Part shown: piece after piece, positions 47,340 through 60,671 of the stretch
How the letters are laid out: every line of letters begins with the position of its first letter
Position numbering within the stretch: the stretch's first letter is position 1
Assembly (NCBI RefSeq): GCF_009905375.1
Contig: NC_133656.1
Span: 238,247,996 to 238,311,995 of the forward strand
DNA from: Apium graveolens
Lineage: Eukaryota > Streptophyta > Magnoliopsida > Apiales > Apiaceae
Length of the DNA stretch: 64,000 bases
Direction of reading: 5' to 3'
Made by a program: the position numbers and the translations under genes
The notes under the pieces: model-generated
What the model was told of the DNA's origin: nothing
Database searches by the model: none
What the model saw: the letters and a program-made list of their open reading frames with translations, nothing else

Positions 47340-48835
47340 TGTTGGGTTCCGAAGGCATAAAACGCAGCGGATAAACGTAAATAAACCAAAATTTCGAAAC
47401 CCAAAAACAGGATCCATGTATAATTATGGGCAGATTATAGAGATAACGAATCATACCTTTCAAGAGTTTAACTTTCACGAACTCAACGGAGATCCTACCT
47501 ATCACGCTTTGTGTCTACCTCTCGGAGAAACACCTCTATGGTATCCACACGAGCACCTTCAAGAATGTCTCACGAACTTGACTACAGAATGGATGTACTA
47601 GCCTCCTTCTTAACGATCTGAATTACCTCTGCCTCTCTTTGTTGCTAGGGTTTTCTCAAAAAACGTACTAACCTCTTTAACCTATCATTATGTATTTATA
47701 ATGGCTGGTTTAAAAGGCCCATAACAGCAAAGCCCAACCCTAGTAAGTATTGGATTAAATAATAAAAACGAATTTCTATTATTTAATTAATAACTAAGTC
47801 ATACTTAATTATTATGGGCAAAAACATTCCTTTTAATTCGAATTTATATTATCTCAATTAAGTCTTACTTAATTATAATAAAATTCAAATAATCATCAAT
47901 TAATTTAAATCCATAATTTAAATTAACTATTCCATTAAGTGCTCTATTTGTGCGACCCTATAGGCTATTATTTAATTGGCAATAATTTTATTCTCTAATA
48001 AAATTATAAACAATGAGCGGTATCTAGTAATACATCATTGTTACCCAATTAAACAATAATTAAATCGTGATTAGATAAAACCTTTCGTGATTAATGTTTT
48101 TCGTGTAATATAATCCCTTTAACCATACATATTATAGATTAAACTCGAGGCATGTATTTAGTCATCCTCTTCAACATTTAATCCGGGTTTACTTGATCCA
48201 TGAGTAGATTATCAAGACAAATCATTATTTGAGCATGGCCATGCTTTTATAATCTCACTCAATCAAGAGGCCAATAATATCTCTCCTAATTATAGGAGGG
48301 TTAAATCCTTTATCTATCATTCATATTTCTCATACGACTCATGATATACCCGATGTCCACTTTTATCATCACCCGATCAAAAGTAACTTTTAATGTAGTC
48401 AAAGTATATTAATCCTCGTATAGAAATATAATGATTTCAAGTCAAAGGATCATTACACCATTATCACTGTGAGTCTTTCTTATGACTTTATTAAACATGA
48501 AGAATCTCACTGTGGGTCTGTCCAGTACCATGTACTCTCACATGTACAATAAGATGTGGTTATCTTGTTAAACAACATACTAGTCTATCTATGTATTATT
48601 ATTGTCCTATATAATAATACTCGACTAGGAATCTTTAAGAATATGATATATTATATAATCTCAAGTTCAAGTCATGTACTTAAACTATACAATTTGTATC
48701 ATGATTCTAAGGACATTTATTATGCTAACAAAATATCGCAGTAATTAAGGTCATAATAAATACAGTTATTGAATGATCAACTGACATAAAGATTTAAAAG
48801 AATAATGTATTGCCTCTAGGGCACCTACACTAACA
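47340..48835 (-). repeat. 3' LTR of Copia element Y, inserted into X
   Basis: 1496 bp, TGTTGGGTTCC...CACTAACA, followed by ATCTCCCACTTGC, a polypurine tract on the minus strand. A conserved U3 block (GTGCGACCCTATAGG, about 47949-47963) parallels the E1 and E3 LTRs. A TATA box (TTATAAATAC, minus strand) lies near 47693-47702. Confidence 0.88.
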
Positions 48836-48849
48836 ATCTCCCACTTGCA

Positions 48850-51740
48850 CTAGAGCCAATCACCCATATATCTAATACCCATGGAACTAGTGTGACCATC
48901 GTGCTTCTGCTGCGACAAGCCTTTGGTCAGTGGGTCTGCAATGTTATCATTTGTGTGCACTTTACATATGTGTATATCACCCCTTTCATTAATCTCTCGA
49001 ATAAGGTAAAATCTCCTGAGTATATGTTTAGCCCGGGAGTGTGATCTAGGTTCTTTAGCCTGTGCAATGGCTCTATTATTATCGCAGTATAGATCAATGG
49101 GATCTGCGATCGATGGAACCACTCCCAAATCAGAAATGAACTTTCGAATCCAAACGGCCTCCTTAGCTGCTTCACAAGCTGCAATGTACTCAGCCTCCAT
49201 TGTAGAATCAGCTACTGTTTCTTGCTTTGAACTCTTCCAGCTTACAGCACCTCCATTTAGACAAAACACAAAACCAGACTGTGATACAGTATCATCTCTG
49301 TCTGTTTGGAAACTTGCATCGGTGTAACCTTTTACAACTAGTTTCTCTTCTCCTCCATACACCAAGAATGAATCTTTAGTTCTTTTCAGGTACTTAAGAA
49401 TATTCTTAACTGCCGTCCAGTGACCTTCACGCGGATTAGACTGGTATCTGCTCGTCATGCTCAAAGCATACGAGACATCTGGGCGAGTACATACCATTGC
49501 ATACATGATAGATCCAATTGCTGAAGTATATGGAACTTTATTGATGTGGTCCTTCTCATCCAATGATTTCGGACACTGGTCCTTAGAGATCGTTATCCCT
49601 TGAGACACGGGGACATATCCCCTTTTTGCATTTTGCATTCTAAAACGATGCAAAACCTTATCAATGTATGTGCTCTGACTTAGACCGATCATCCTTCTAG
49701 ATCTTTCTCTATAGATCCTCATTCCTAGAATGTAGGATGCCTCTCCTAAGTCTTTAATGGAGAAATTGCTCCCTAACCAAGTATTAACAGCCTTTAGAGA
49801 AGGTATGTCATTCCCCATTAGTAGTATATCATCAACATATAGTACTATGAATGCATCATCAACATATAGTATTATGAATGCCACATAGCTCCCACTAACC
49901 TTCTTGTAAACACACGGTTCATCTTCGTTTTGAATAAAGCCATACTCTGTGACTATTTCATCAAAACGGATATTCCATCTCCTAGAGGATTGCTTCAATC
50001 CATAAATGGATCGACGTAATTTACATACCTTGCCAGCATTCCTTGGATCGACAAAACCCTTAGGTTGTGTCATGTACACATCCTCTTCAAGGCTTCCATT
50101 AAGGAAGGCTGTTTTGACATCCATTTGCCAGATTTCATAATCATGGAATGCTGCAATGGCAAGTAAAATCCTTATAGACTTGACCATAGCCACTGGTGAG
50201 AAAGTTTCATCATAGTCAATACCATGAATTTGTTTGAAACCTTTTGCAACCAGCCTAGCTTTATAGGTCTGAACATTTCCATCCATGCCCTTTTTCTTCT
50301 TAAAAACCCATTTACACCCTATGGGTTTTACCCCTTCAGGTGGATCAACCAAAGTCCATACTTGGTTTTCGTACATGGAATCTATCTCGGATTTCATGGC
50401 TTCAAGCCATCTCTTAGAGTCTGGACTGTTCATAGCATCTTGGTATGTGAGAGGCTCATCTTCATCTATGAGCATCAAATCACCACACTGAGTCATGAGA
50501 AATCCATATCTCTCTGGCTCATGGCGAAATCTACCAGATCTACGAACAACCTATGTTTGTTGAACATTATCATTATTCTGCTCTTGTTCCACTTCAGGTT
50601 CAATGCTATCTTTCGGTTCTCGATCTTCATCGAGATCTATAGTTCTCCCACTGTTTCTTTTGGAAACAAAATCTCTTTCCATGAAGACAGCATCTCAAGC
50701 AATAAACACTTTCGGCTCAGAAGGACTATAAAAATAATACGCCTTTGTTTCATTAGGGTATCCTACAAAAATGCACTCTTCGGATTTAGGTCCAAGCTTG
50801 TCAGATTCTTGACGTTTCACAAACGCCTTACATCCCCAAACTTTCATAAAGTTCATGCCTGACCGTTTCTCCTTCCATATCTCATATGAAGTCTTTTGAA
50901 CCTTCTTAGTAGGAACATGGTTAAGTGTGAAAGCCGCTGTTTCTAGAGCGTAACCCCAAAAACTAATTGGAAGATCTGCATGACTCATCATCGATCGCAC
51001 CATGTCCAACAAGGTGCGATTTCTCCTCTCTGAAACTCCATTCCATTAAGGTGTTCCTAGCGGAGTGAGTTGTGATACAATACCACACTCTTTCAAATAC
51101 TCTCTAAATTCGGTGCTTAAGTATTCACCCCCACGATCTGATCGTAAGATCTTAATACTTGCATCTCCGCCAATTTGCTTCTCTACTTCAACCTTGTATT
51201 CTTTAAATTTTTCAAAAGAATCGGATTTGTTCTTCATAAGATATACATATTCATATCTACTGAAATCATCAGTAAATGTTATGAAGTAGTAGTAGCCTCC
51301 TCTAGCCATTACACGTATTGGGCCACATACATCACTATGTATTAGCTCCAGACGTTTAGTGGCCCTTTGACCCTTACCATTGAAAGGGGCTTTAGTCATC
51401 TTACCAAGCAAACAAGATTTGCATTCTTGGTATGATTCAAAATCAAACTTATCCAAGTATCCAGCCTTATGTAATTTGGATATGCGTTTCTCATTTATGT
51501 GGCCTAGACGACAATGCCAGAGGTATGTTTGATTTGAGTCATTCATTTTAAGTCGTTTGTTTTCTATATTACAGACAGGGTTATCTAAATCAAGAACATA
51601 TAAACCATTAAATAAACGTGCAACACCATAGGTTAAATCATTCAAAGCAAAAGAGCAACTGTTGTTCTTTATTGTAAACGAAAAACCTTTCTTGTCCAAA
51701 CAAGAAACAGAGCTTTGGTATACTAATCTTTCTGTAACAG
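48850..51740 (-). pseudogene. Element Y pol: integrase, RT, RNase H, with duplicated YVDD
   Basis: One minus-strand frame carries the integrase zinc finger (LWHCRLGHINEKRISK ... CKSCLLGK), integrase catalytic motifs FITFTDDFSRY, LRSDRGGEYL and GVSERRNRT, and RT and RNase H. RNase H has YTDASF, MEAEYIA and YCDNNRAI, and the product ends GIRYMGDWL. Three in-frame stops interrupt it (51046-51048, 50695-50697 and near 50550). They read as single-base changes, with CAA to TAA and CAG to TAG fitting two. RT-RNase H (48850-50496, 548 residues) is open. The RT active-site segment is tandemly duplicated in frame: AFIILYVDD is followed at once by AFIVLYVDD. Gag and the 5' LTR are missing; the reading stops at the junction with Z near 51740. 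Confidence 0.87.
49828..49881 (-). repeat. 27-bp tandem duplication over the RT catalytic motif
   Basis: 49828-49854 and 49855-49881 are two copies of a 27-bp unit differing by one base. Each encodes nine residues ending in YVDD, so the Y reverse transcriptase has two consecutive YVDD motifs. Confidence 0.95.
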
Positions 51741-51758
51741 GAATAGTATTCGATCAAA

Positions 51759-52965
51759 ATGGCTGACAAATATCCTGAAGGAACCTCGAATTACCGAGCA
51801 CCTCTTTTTCTTGGTACAGAAAACTACAACTGGTGGAAAGGTCGCATGGAAGTGTATCTATCCAGGGAGCCACTAGCTTTGAGAGTTGTTCAGAAGGGTC
51901 CATTTGAATTCAAGGACAATGAAGGCAAAGTGAAAGACATTGATGATCTCATGGAGGTTGAACTACTCAAATACAGTTTCAATGGAAAGGCTAGGAATTC
52001 TCTCATGAATGGGTTATGTCCTAGTGAATGTGATAAAGTCTCTTAATGCAAATCAGCTAAAGAGATATGGGATACTCTGGAATTGTATCACGAAGGATCC
52101 AAGAGCTTAAAGAAGGTGAAATTGAGCAAACTAATGAATGAGTTTGGAAATTTCAAGCTTCGAGATGGAGAAACTATTCGAGAAAGTCAAGCTAGATTCC
52201 CGACAAATCTGAATACTTTAAAGCAACTTGGCAAACATATCCCTCAAGAGGAAATTAACATGAAGATACTTAGTGTTGTCCATTTATCTATGAACCAAAG
52301 GTAACTGCTTTGGAATCCTCTCCAATTATAGATACTATGGATCAATTGGCTGTTTTTGTAGAATTAGAACAATTTGAAAGAAAAATCAAGGAAAGCCAAT
52401 CAAGTTCTATGCAAGCTTCAGTTGCTCAAATGAAGTAGTTAGCTCTTCACACTAATGACAGCTTACTGGAATCTGAAGATGAGTCAGACGAAGAACTATC
52501 TTCGATATCTAGGAAGATCAGAAAGATGATCGAGAAGAAGAACAAGCTGAAAAGAGATAAAGGCAGATTTTTCAACAACGAAAAGGTCAACAAGGATTCT
52601 AAAGATCAGACATGCTTTGAATGTGGAATGCCAGACCATTATAAGCGGGACTGCTACAAACTAAAGTCAAAATAGCAAACTGTCTTCAAGGATAAGAAGA
52701 AAGCTAAAGCTCTTATGACTTGGAGTGATGATGACTCGGTTTCCAGTGATGATTCAAGTGGAGACATGATTAATCTTGCCCTAGTTGGACTTGATGATGA
52801 TTCTGTTCGAGGAAATTCGGAAAGTGGCTACCTAGAAAGTGATTCAGAAGAAGATCAGAGTGAGGTAAACTCTTGTAAACATAATTTATCTTCTGAAAAT
52901 ATTGTTTTGGAACCACTAACCATGCAGGAATGTGAGAATGTATCTATGAGAGAATTTTATTCTCT
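51759..52965 (+). pseudogene. Element Z gag, first part
   Basis: A plus-strand Copia Gag starts MADKYPEGTSNYRAPLFLG, with UBN2-type sequence (AKEIWDTLELYHEGSK; INMKILSVV). It has a stop at 52044-52046, a frame change near 52290, further stops, then a CCHC knuckle CFECGMPDHYKRDC (about 52615-52656) and an acidic Ser-rich region. It is cut at 52965 by a CACTA element. Upstream leader, PBS and 5' LTR are missing because the sequence meets element Y head to head near 51740-51755. Confidence 0.83.
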
Positions 52966-54011
52966 CACTACAAGAAAAAAGTCAATAGACATCGTTTTTT
53001 GACTGATGTCTATGTTATTTGTCAACCGATGTCTTTGTCGGTGATGTCTATTCTAGATATATATAACCCTCATAGACATCGGTTTTTTTTATTTTAGACA
53101 TCAGTTCTTAGCCAATAAAAGTGATGTTTAATAGTTTTCAGACATCAGTTTTTATCAAATAAAAGTGATATAAACCTAGTATTTATACATCAATTTTTTC
53201 TTTAAAATTATGGTGAATTTAAACCCAACAAGCACCAAACCAAAAAAAGGAAAAAATGAACTAACAATACACTTATATTAACCAACATTATCAAGTATAA
53301 ATTGTTCTTACAAAACCAACCAAAACCAAAGTAATAATTATTGACCAGCTCAAATATTAAGTACATTAGAAAACTAATAAGCTCAAAATCAAAATTAATG
53401 TTGAATTTCAGTATCCCCAAAGGTAGATATGGAAATGAAATGATTAACATAACAAAGCTCTCCTTACAAACGGTTCGCTCATGTCCTAAAAATTCATTTG
53501 GTGTGAGATGCATATCGATATTTTCAGCATATTCATGTCATCAATGTCCCGCAGAACAATCATCAGAGCTGGGTGCCAGTGATCGCACTTGTTCTTAACA
53601 TACCTGTAATTTTAAATGGCATACCAATACAGGATTTTGGAGGTAGATAAGTGTGATATACGACCAATTAGAAAGACAAATATGTACCTCCTGTGCTCTT
53701 TTATTTCATCATTGCAGTCTTTTTTATCGTTCCTTGAATACATTAACCTGTAGGAACACAAAGATGAAGCATAAAAATCTCAGTCAGTCTAATTTTACAA
53801 GCTACTCAACTTAATTAGCAAGTTTAAAGCTTATTTAACTTCTATACAATAATTCAATTACAAAAAAAAAAAAAAAAATTGTGTAAGCACTATCACCGTG
53901 GCTTTGGCCAATTTATTTGATTTCAAGTTTGGAGAGTACAATATGAACAAATCTGAGATGGTCACCTAAAAAAGAAATAAATTCCTACTTGCAAGATAAG
54001 GAATTCTAATT

Positions 54012-54062
<51 letters not shown>

Positions 54063-55829
54063 CAAATAAATAATAATTGATAAAGTACCTGAGATGACTC
54101 AGAATCGTCCGGGATGTTTTAGCGTGGTTTCTTCGTGCATCCAGTACAACATGCACATTTACATGACTAACCATCGGTTCCTGTTTTATCCATTCTTGTT
54201 CAAGTTCTATGTCAGACAGTCAATTATCATGCCAAGCAACTCGAGCATAAATAAGGATAACCCATAAATATCTTTCATGTTGATACTTTTTAGAAGGTAC
54301 TACATATAATGACTTTACTTTTCATAAAACAACATCTTGCACATCATATTCAATAATTTAAACATGATTCCAATCATGGACTGAGCACTTTAAGTTCCAT
54401 GTGATCAATAAAATTCTTAAAGCAGAACCTAACTTAATGTTCTATAATGATTTTTCACATTCATAAAAGCGGCCAAGTTGTACAATCAAGATAACCGAAA
54501 TTATTTCAAATGATTAATACAATTTCCATGCAACATTCATTTATGTAATAATGAAGGCAACATGCTTGTATTCTGTTACCCAAACTTAATATATTATAGA
54601 GCACATCGCACCCGAAATTATCTTAAACACTTCTATAATATACAATGAATTGGTTAAAAATAGGATGAGTCATTAAACTGAAATTTACTATATTTTTCTC
54701 AGAAAACATACATGCAGTAGCTCCAAGCAACAGCCTCTGCGGAATTCATATCTTTTCCCGATTCAGAATAAAAACCTGTGACCGCACAAGGTTAAGACTT
54801 AGGACCAAGAAACAAAAAAAACTATAATTAACTACATACATACCTTTTAGTTTGTTGCCGCCATTACACCTAATTCACAACTCAAAAAAAAATTATAAGA
54901 ACAAAGTGTTCTTAGGATGGTCACCTAAAAAAATCAAACATGAATAATTAACTAAAAATTAAACAACTTAAAATTAACCTCAACAATCTTAGAGAAATCT
55001 TACTTGTCAGTTCCATGATTCCAGATTTGCTCTAGTAATATATCATCTTTCTGAGACACAAACATTATACACCAAATCAAAATCAAGTCCAAGTACAAAG
55101 GTCCGGTAAAAAAATAAATTTAAAATAATTAGGTTATACCAAGTAAATAAAACCCCCAATTTAAGAAATTAGGGTTTTGATTTTAAAACCCCCAATTTAA
55201 GAAATTAGGACTTTAATTTAAAAAAACTTACCAATTAAAAGCAGGAGCACAAAGATGGTGAGTAAAGAAGACCCTATTGGTGCAAAGCAGAAACCCATCG
55301 ATGGTGAGTAGAACACAGCAGTGCAATGGTGATGGTGATAGTGATAGTGAGTAGCAGCAAAGTAGAGCAGAGCACGAGTAAAAGAGAAGCATATGTGAGT
55401 AGAGAATCAATGGCGGTGGTGAAGGTGATTTGTATGGAGGTAATGGTGGAGAGAGTATGGTGAGACGCGAGAGAGAGATGTGCGAGAGAGATGGGGGTTT
55501 TGCGTGAGAGAGATGTGTGAGAGAGAGGGTATGGTCAATTTTTTAGTTTTTAATTTTTTTTGTTTTTCTACTTTTTATTCGATGAGGGAGAAAAGAATAG
55601 GTATAAGGGGGGGGGATTTTGAGAATATTTCATTAAGGGGGAAACAAAAGAAAGGAAAGCGCGCTGAATTTTTTTTGGGAACTTTATACATCAGTTGTTA
55701 AATAATCGATGTCTTCAAACAACAAAGACATCAGAAAAATACGGGATGATGTTATTACATTTTTTAACATCAGTGGCATCAGCAACCGATGTGTAATGTG
55801 TGATGTCTATTTAACTTTTTCTTGTAGTG
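52966..55829. mobile_element. CACTA (En/Spm) element inside Z gag
   Basis: A 2864-bp element with termini CACTACAAGAAAAAAGTC and, inverted, CACTACAAGAAAAAGTTA, flanked by the 3-bp duplication TCT (52963-52965, 55830-55832). Subterminal repeats of GACATCGG / ACCGATGTC lie within 170 bp of both ends (53000-53150, 55685-55815). No transposase is recognised. The interior has exon-like islands without a recognisable protein, a 60-bp (AT)n run (54016-54060) and Gly/Arg-rich purine repeats near 55440-55530. It is non-autonomous. Confidence 0.93.
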
Positions 55830-56335
55830 TCTTAAAGCTGAAAATAGCAAGCTAAAAGAGAAGAATAATTATCTCAAGACCATGGTTCAAGATTTGATGA
55901 GCAAGGTGGATACTTGGATTGACAAGAAGGTATCTACAGAAGCTGACAAAGAGGCTGAAATCAAGGATCTTCAAGCTAAAGTCAGTCATGTGGAAAACTT
56001 CAACAAAATTCTCCTCAAAAGAAACAAGACTCAATTAATGGAGATCACAGAGTTAAAGAAGGAGATTGAAGCAAGGGATGAATGTTTGGAGCTATTCAAA
56101 CTCAGAGAATCAATATATGCAACACCTTCAAATCAAGCAGAAGAACCATCTCAGCAAGCTGAAATCATAAGTCAGCAAGCTAAAATGATTGATCTGCTCA
56201 CAAAGGAAGTTGAGGATCTAAAAAGGGGCATGGAATCTTTTATTCAAGGAGAAGAGAGTCTCAAGTCAATGATGAACAACACAAATATTCTATTGGTCAA
56301 AGAAGGAATTGGAATGAATGCCAACAAGAATGAAT
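55830..56335 (+). pseudogene. Element Z gag, coiled-coil part
   Basis: Gag resumes directly after the CACTA element with LKAENSKLKEKNNYLKTMV and a heptad-rich coiled coil of about 140 residues. A Gln/Ala motif (SQQAEIISQQAKMIDLL) follows. The reading runs open to about 56335, where it meets element W protease sequence in another frame. Confidence 0.75.
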
Positions 56336-59300
56336 TGGTGTGTAGATATAGGAGCCACTAATCATGTTTATAATTCTATGCAGGGGTTCCAGCTATCCAG
56401 AATGCTTAGAGATGGTGAGATATACGTGTTCATGGGAGATGCTACGAAAGTAGCAGTAGTTGTAGTAGGTGTTATTCATTTATCTTTTGGTTCTGATAGG
56501 ATTTTGGTTTTGAACAATTTTCTTTATGTACCTTCTTTTAGAAGGAATTTAATTTCGGTTTCTAAACTTGCTTTGGATGGTTATAATTTTTGTTTGGATC
56601 ATAATATTTCTATTATGATGAATAAACGAATTATATGTTCTGGTACATTGCAAGACAATTTGTATATAATTAATCCTAGTCAACCTGCACTGCAACTGCA
56701 ATATAGGAAATTGAACAACACATCTTCTAATTCTACTAAAAGAAAGGAACCATCTAGTTTGAACCAAACATATCTTTGGCACTTGAGATTAGGTCATATT
56801 AACTTGAGGAGGATTCAAAGACTGGTAGTAGACGGGCCTTTAAGCTCATTAGCAGTGGAGCCATTTCCAGTTTGTGAATTCTGCTTCGAAGGTAAAATGA
56901 CTAATAGGCCTTTCAAGGCAAAGGGGAATAGAGCCAAACAAGTGTTAGAATTGGTTCACTCTGATTTATGTGGACCCATGAATATCTAAGCAAGAGGTGG
57001 TTATGAGTATTTTGTCACTTTCATTGATGATTATTCTAGATATGGGTACGTTTATTTGTTGCGCCGTAAGTCTGAGTGCTTTGATAAGTTCAAAGAGTAC
57101 AAAGCTAAAACAGAGAAGCGACTTAATAAAAGTATCAAGTCACTACGATCACATCATGGTGGCGAATACTTGCTTGGAGAATTTAGGGAATATTTATCAG
57201 AAAATGGGATAGAATCCCAGTTAACTGCATCAGGCACACCCCAGCAGAACGGTGTAGCAGAGAGAAGTAACCAGACTCTTTTAGAAAGTGTTAGATCGAT
57301 GATAAGTTATTCGGATTTACCCAATTCATTTTGGGGACATGCCTTAGAGACCGCAGCTTATCTTATGAACTTAGTACCTTCTAAGTCGATTTCTAAAACC
57401 CCCTTAGAATTGTGGACCGGGGATAAACCGAGTCTAAGACATATTCGAATATGGGGTTGTCCAGCACATGTGCTGAACAAGAACGTGACTAAGTTAGAAT
57501 CTCGTACAGAAGTAAAGTTTTTTGTAGGCTACCCCATGGGAACGAAAGGATATTTATTTTATAGTCCGAAGAATCGGGATGTCATTGTTAGCACCAATGT
57601 AAGATTCTTAGAGGAGGACTATATAATGAATAACAAACCCATGAGTAGTGTCATTTTAGAGGAACTAGTGGGAGGGACAGATAATACCCATGAAACTGTA
57701 GTACAGGTAGAACAATCACAACAAAATGTACAACATATCACTAATACCGCACAAGTGCCTTGTCGTAGTGGGAGGGTTGTTCAATAGCCTGATAGATTCA
57801 TGTTTTTGGGAGAGTCTTCAGACTTGGTCTCTAGTGAACATGATGATGATCCCCGTACATATGAAGAGGCAGTACAAGATAAAGATGCAGATCTTTGGCA
57901 AAAGGCGATGGAATCTGAGATGGAATCAATATATTCTAATCATGTCTGGGAGCTCGTGGAACCACCCAAAGGTATAAAACCTATTGGATGTAAGTGGATC
58001 TACAAAAAAAAGAGGGGATTAGATAAAAAGGTGAAAGCCTGGAAAGCAAAACTTGTTGCGAAAGGGTATACTCAGAAAGAAGGTATCGATTATGAGGAAA
58101 CCTTTTCGCTGGTAGTCATGCTTAAGTCAATCCGTATTCTTTTATCTATTGCAGCTCATCTCGATTATGAGATTTGGCAAATGGATGTCAAGACAGCTTT
58201 CCTTAATGGAAGTCTTGAAGAAACCATCTATATGCAGCAACCAGAGGGATTCATTAAAGAAGGCCAAGAGCATCTTGTATATAAGCTTAAGAGGTCTATT
58301 TATGGACTTAAACAAGCTTCTAGGTATTGGAACATTCGTTTTGATCAGGCAGCCCAGTCGTATAGATTTGATCAAAGTACAAGCGAAGCATGCGTGTACA
58401 AGAGATGTGAGGGAAATGTAGTGGTTTTTCTATTACTATATGTTGATGACATTTTACTCATTGGAAACAATGTTAAGATGTTGTCTTCAATAAAGGCATG
58501 GTTGTTCAAACAATTTGAAATAAAGGACTTAGGTGAAGCAGCATACATCCTTGGGATCAAACTAATAAGGGATCGCAAGAAAATGATGTTGGCTTTATCT
58601 CAGGAGCCCTACATAGATGTCGTATTAGCTCGTTTTAACATGCAGGACTCCAAGAAGGGTAATTTACCTTTCAGACATGGAATTTCTCTATCAAATAGTC
58701 AGTGCCCTTCGACACCTAAGGAGATAGAGAACATGAAGGCAGTTCCTTATGTTTTGGCATGTGGAAGCCTAATGTATGCTATGTTATGTACGAGGCCTGA
58801 TATCTGCTTTGCCGTGGGCATGGTTAGCCGATACCAGTCAAACCTAGGACAGGAACATTGGAGTGCAGTAAAAACAATACTCAAGTACCTACGAAGGACT
58901 AAAGAGTATATGTTAGTTTACAAGTCCTCTGATTTATTGCCTCTGGGATATACTGATTCAGATTTCCAGAAAGATAAGGATAAGAGAAAATCCACCTCGG
59001 GATGTGTTTTTACTTTGGGAGGTGGAGCCGTAATATGGAGGAGTGTGAAGCAGAAATGCATTGCAGACTCAACCATGGAAGCCGAATATGTGGCAGCCTC
59101 TGAGGCAGCCAAATAGGCTATATGGTTCCGAAACTTCCTGCTGGATTTGGATATGGTTCCTAATTTGCCACGGTAAATCATGATTTATTGTGGTAATACT
59201 GGTGTTGTGGCAAATACCAAGGAACCACGGGCCCATAAGGCAGCAAAACACATAGAGCGTAAGTATCATCTCATACGGCAGTTCGTTAAGCGAGGAGATA

Positions 59301-59400
59301 TCATTGTGGCTGATATAGCATCAAAGGATAATCGGGCAGATCCTTTCATGAAGAGCTTACCATCTAAGGCTTTTTAGGAGCATGTGGAAGCGATATGAGT
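56336..59400 (+). pseudogene. Element W pol: protease to RNase H
   Basis: A single plus-strand frame runs from the protease (CVDIGATNHVYNSMQG; the usual DSG reads DIG) through a pre-integrase zinc finger (LWHLRLGHINLRR ... CEFCFEGK), integrase, RT (LLLYVDDILLIGN) and RNase H (YTDSDF, MEAEYVA, YCGNTGVV). Six in-frame stops occur (56987, 57785, 59114, 59174, 59375 and 59396), with no frameshift. Two catalytic residues are changed: the second integrase Asp reads His (LRSHHGGEY), and an RNase H Asp reads Gly (YCGN). Gag, PBS and the 5' LTR are missing at the left junction. Confidence 0.88.
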
Positions 59401-59494
59401 CAGATACTTGGTCACATAGTTATATAGTTGGTAGTGGATTGCTTGTAATAAACACTGATATACTCAAAGAATATCTTGAGTATAAGTGGGATAT

Positions 59495-60671
59495 TGTTAT
59501 GGTTTATACTGAAATATTCGTTTGAAGTATATACTTTAATAATAAATTATTTGAGAATCTTGAATGCATGTTTTCACATAGTCTGTATATTATATATTGT
59601 AGACAATCTAGTATCAAATGGGATAGCAGAAGATTAGATTGTCAAACTCCTTATATAATATAATAAATGTTCACAGTCTAAGTGGTATTAGACAAACCAC
59701 TGGAACGGCTCAAGTATTATTTAGAAATATTTTATCTTGACTTTTGAATAATACTTGTATACTTTGTGTATATTGAACGGGATCAAAATAGTAGAATAAT
59801 TGTTTCTTTTATTTTGACAATAAAGAAGAACTAAGATTATACGATATTATTATTGCTTAGGTTCTTAATCCGGATGTAGTAATTGACACTTGTATTTAAT
59901 GCACATGCCTTGATTCACACATTAAGTAATTTATCTTAAATTATGAATTTATGTATTGGGCAATGACATTATATACAGAGTGGGATATTAACTGTAAAAG
60001 GAAACCGTGTCCGAAAAATATATTCGGGTGATGATGTCCTCTTGAAAGCTCATAAAGATAATTATGCTTTGGTCCTACAGGCAGATTTGTTTTTACATAA
60101 TTATAAGGTTGAGTGGATGATCAAGGATAAAAGATATTGATTAAATTAATTATCAGAAATTAATTTAATTAATGGATATGCGATATCTTAAACATGGGGA
60201 ATTTATAAGCAATTAATATGGGAGCCGAATTAAATAATTAATTTACGGAATTAGGAAAGGTAGTGCAAATATTAATTCTTTAGTGGATTGAATTAATATT
60301 TAATGACATTGGGTTTGGCCCGAAATGTCATTAGAAGGCCTGACCTAATGGTCCATGATCCCTACTGTAGCCTATAAATATTCTCATTCTCCTAAAGCTA
60401 GGGTTAACACACAAAAACGAAATCACATCCTAGGGTTTGAGAGAGGCTGCCGTTTTTCTCAAGGAGCCAGCTAGGGTTTTGGAATTTCGGAGCTTTGGGA
60501 GAGGTACACCTTGGGAGATCGAAGCCCACACTTCGTCCAAGGAGAATCAGGGAATACAGTAGAAGGCATGGATTTGAATCACTTGCGCCGTAGCGATTAA
60601 GGTTAATGTTCTATTCGTACTCTTTTAATTAATATTATAAAACACAGGGTCAAGATTCGATAGATCCAACA
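59495..60671 (+). repeat. 3' LTR of element W
   Basis: It starts TGTTATGGTTTATACTG right after the polypurine tract TATAAGTGGGATA and ends GATAGATCCAACA. At 60672 RT coding sequence of another element (Z) starts abruptly, so W inserted into the RT gene of Z. It contains CCTATAAATATTC (TATA-like, about 60370-60382) and GGTCCTACAGG (about 60072), similar to the U3 block of other LTRs here. Confidence 0.82.

Noticed and set aside
53208..53598. Overlapping open frames on both strands inside the CACTA element as genes
   Set aside because: Each is a mirror of the other with low complexity and no recognisable motif.
54016..54060. The AT dinucleotide run as a functional repeat array
   Set aside because: It is a plain microsatellite, like those at 3288, 17786 and 30203.
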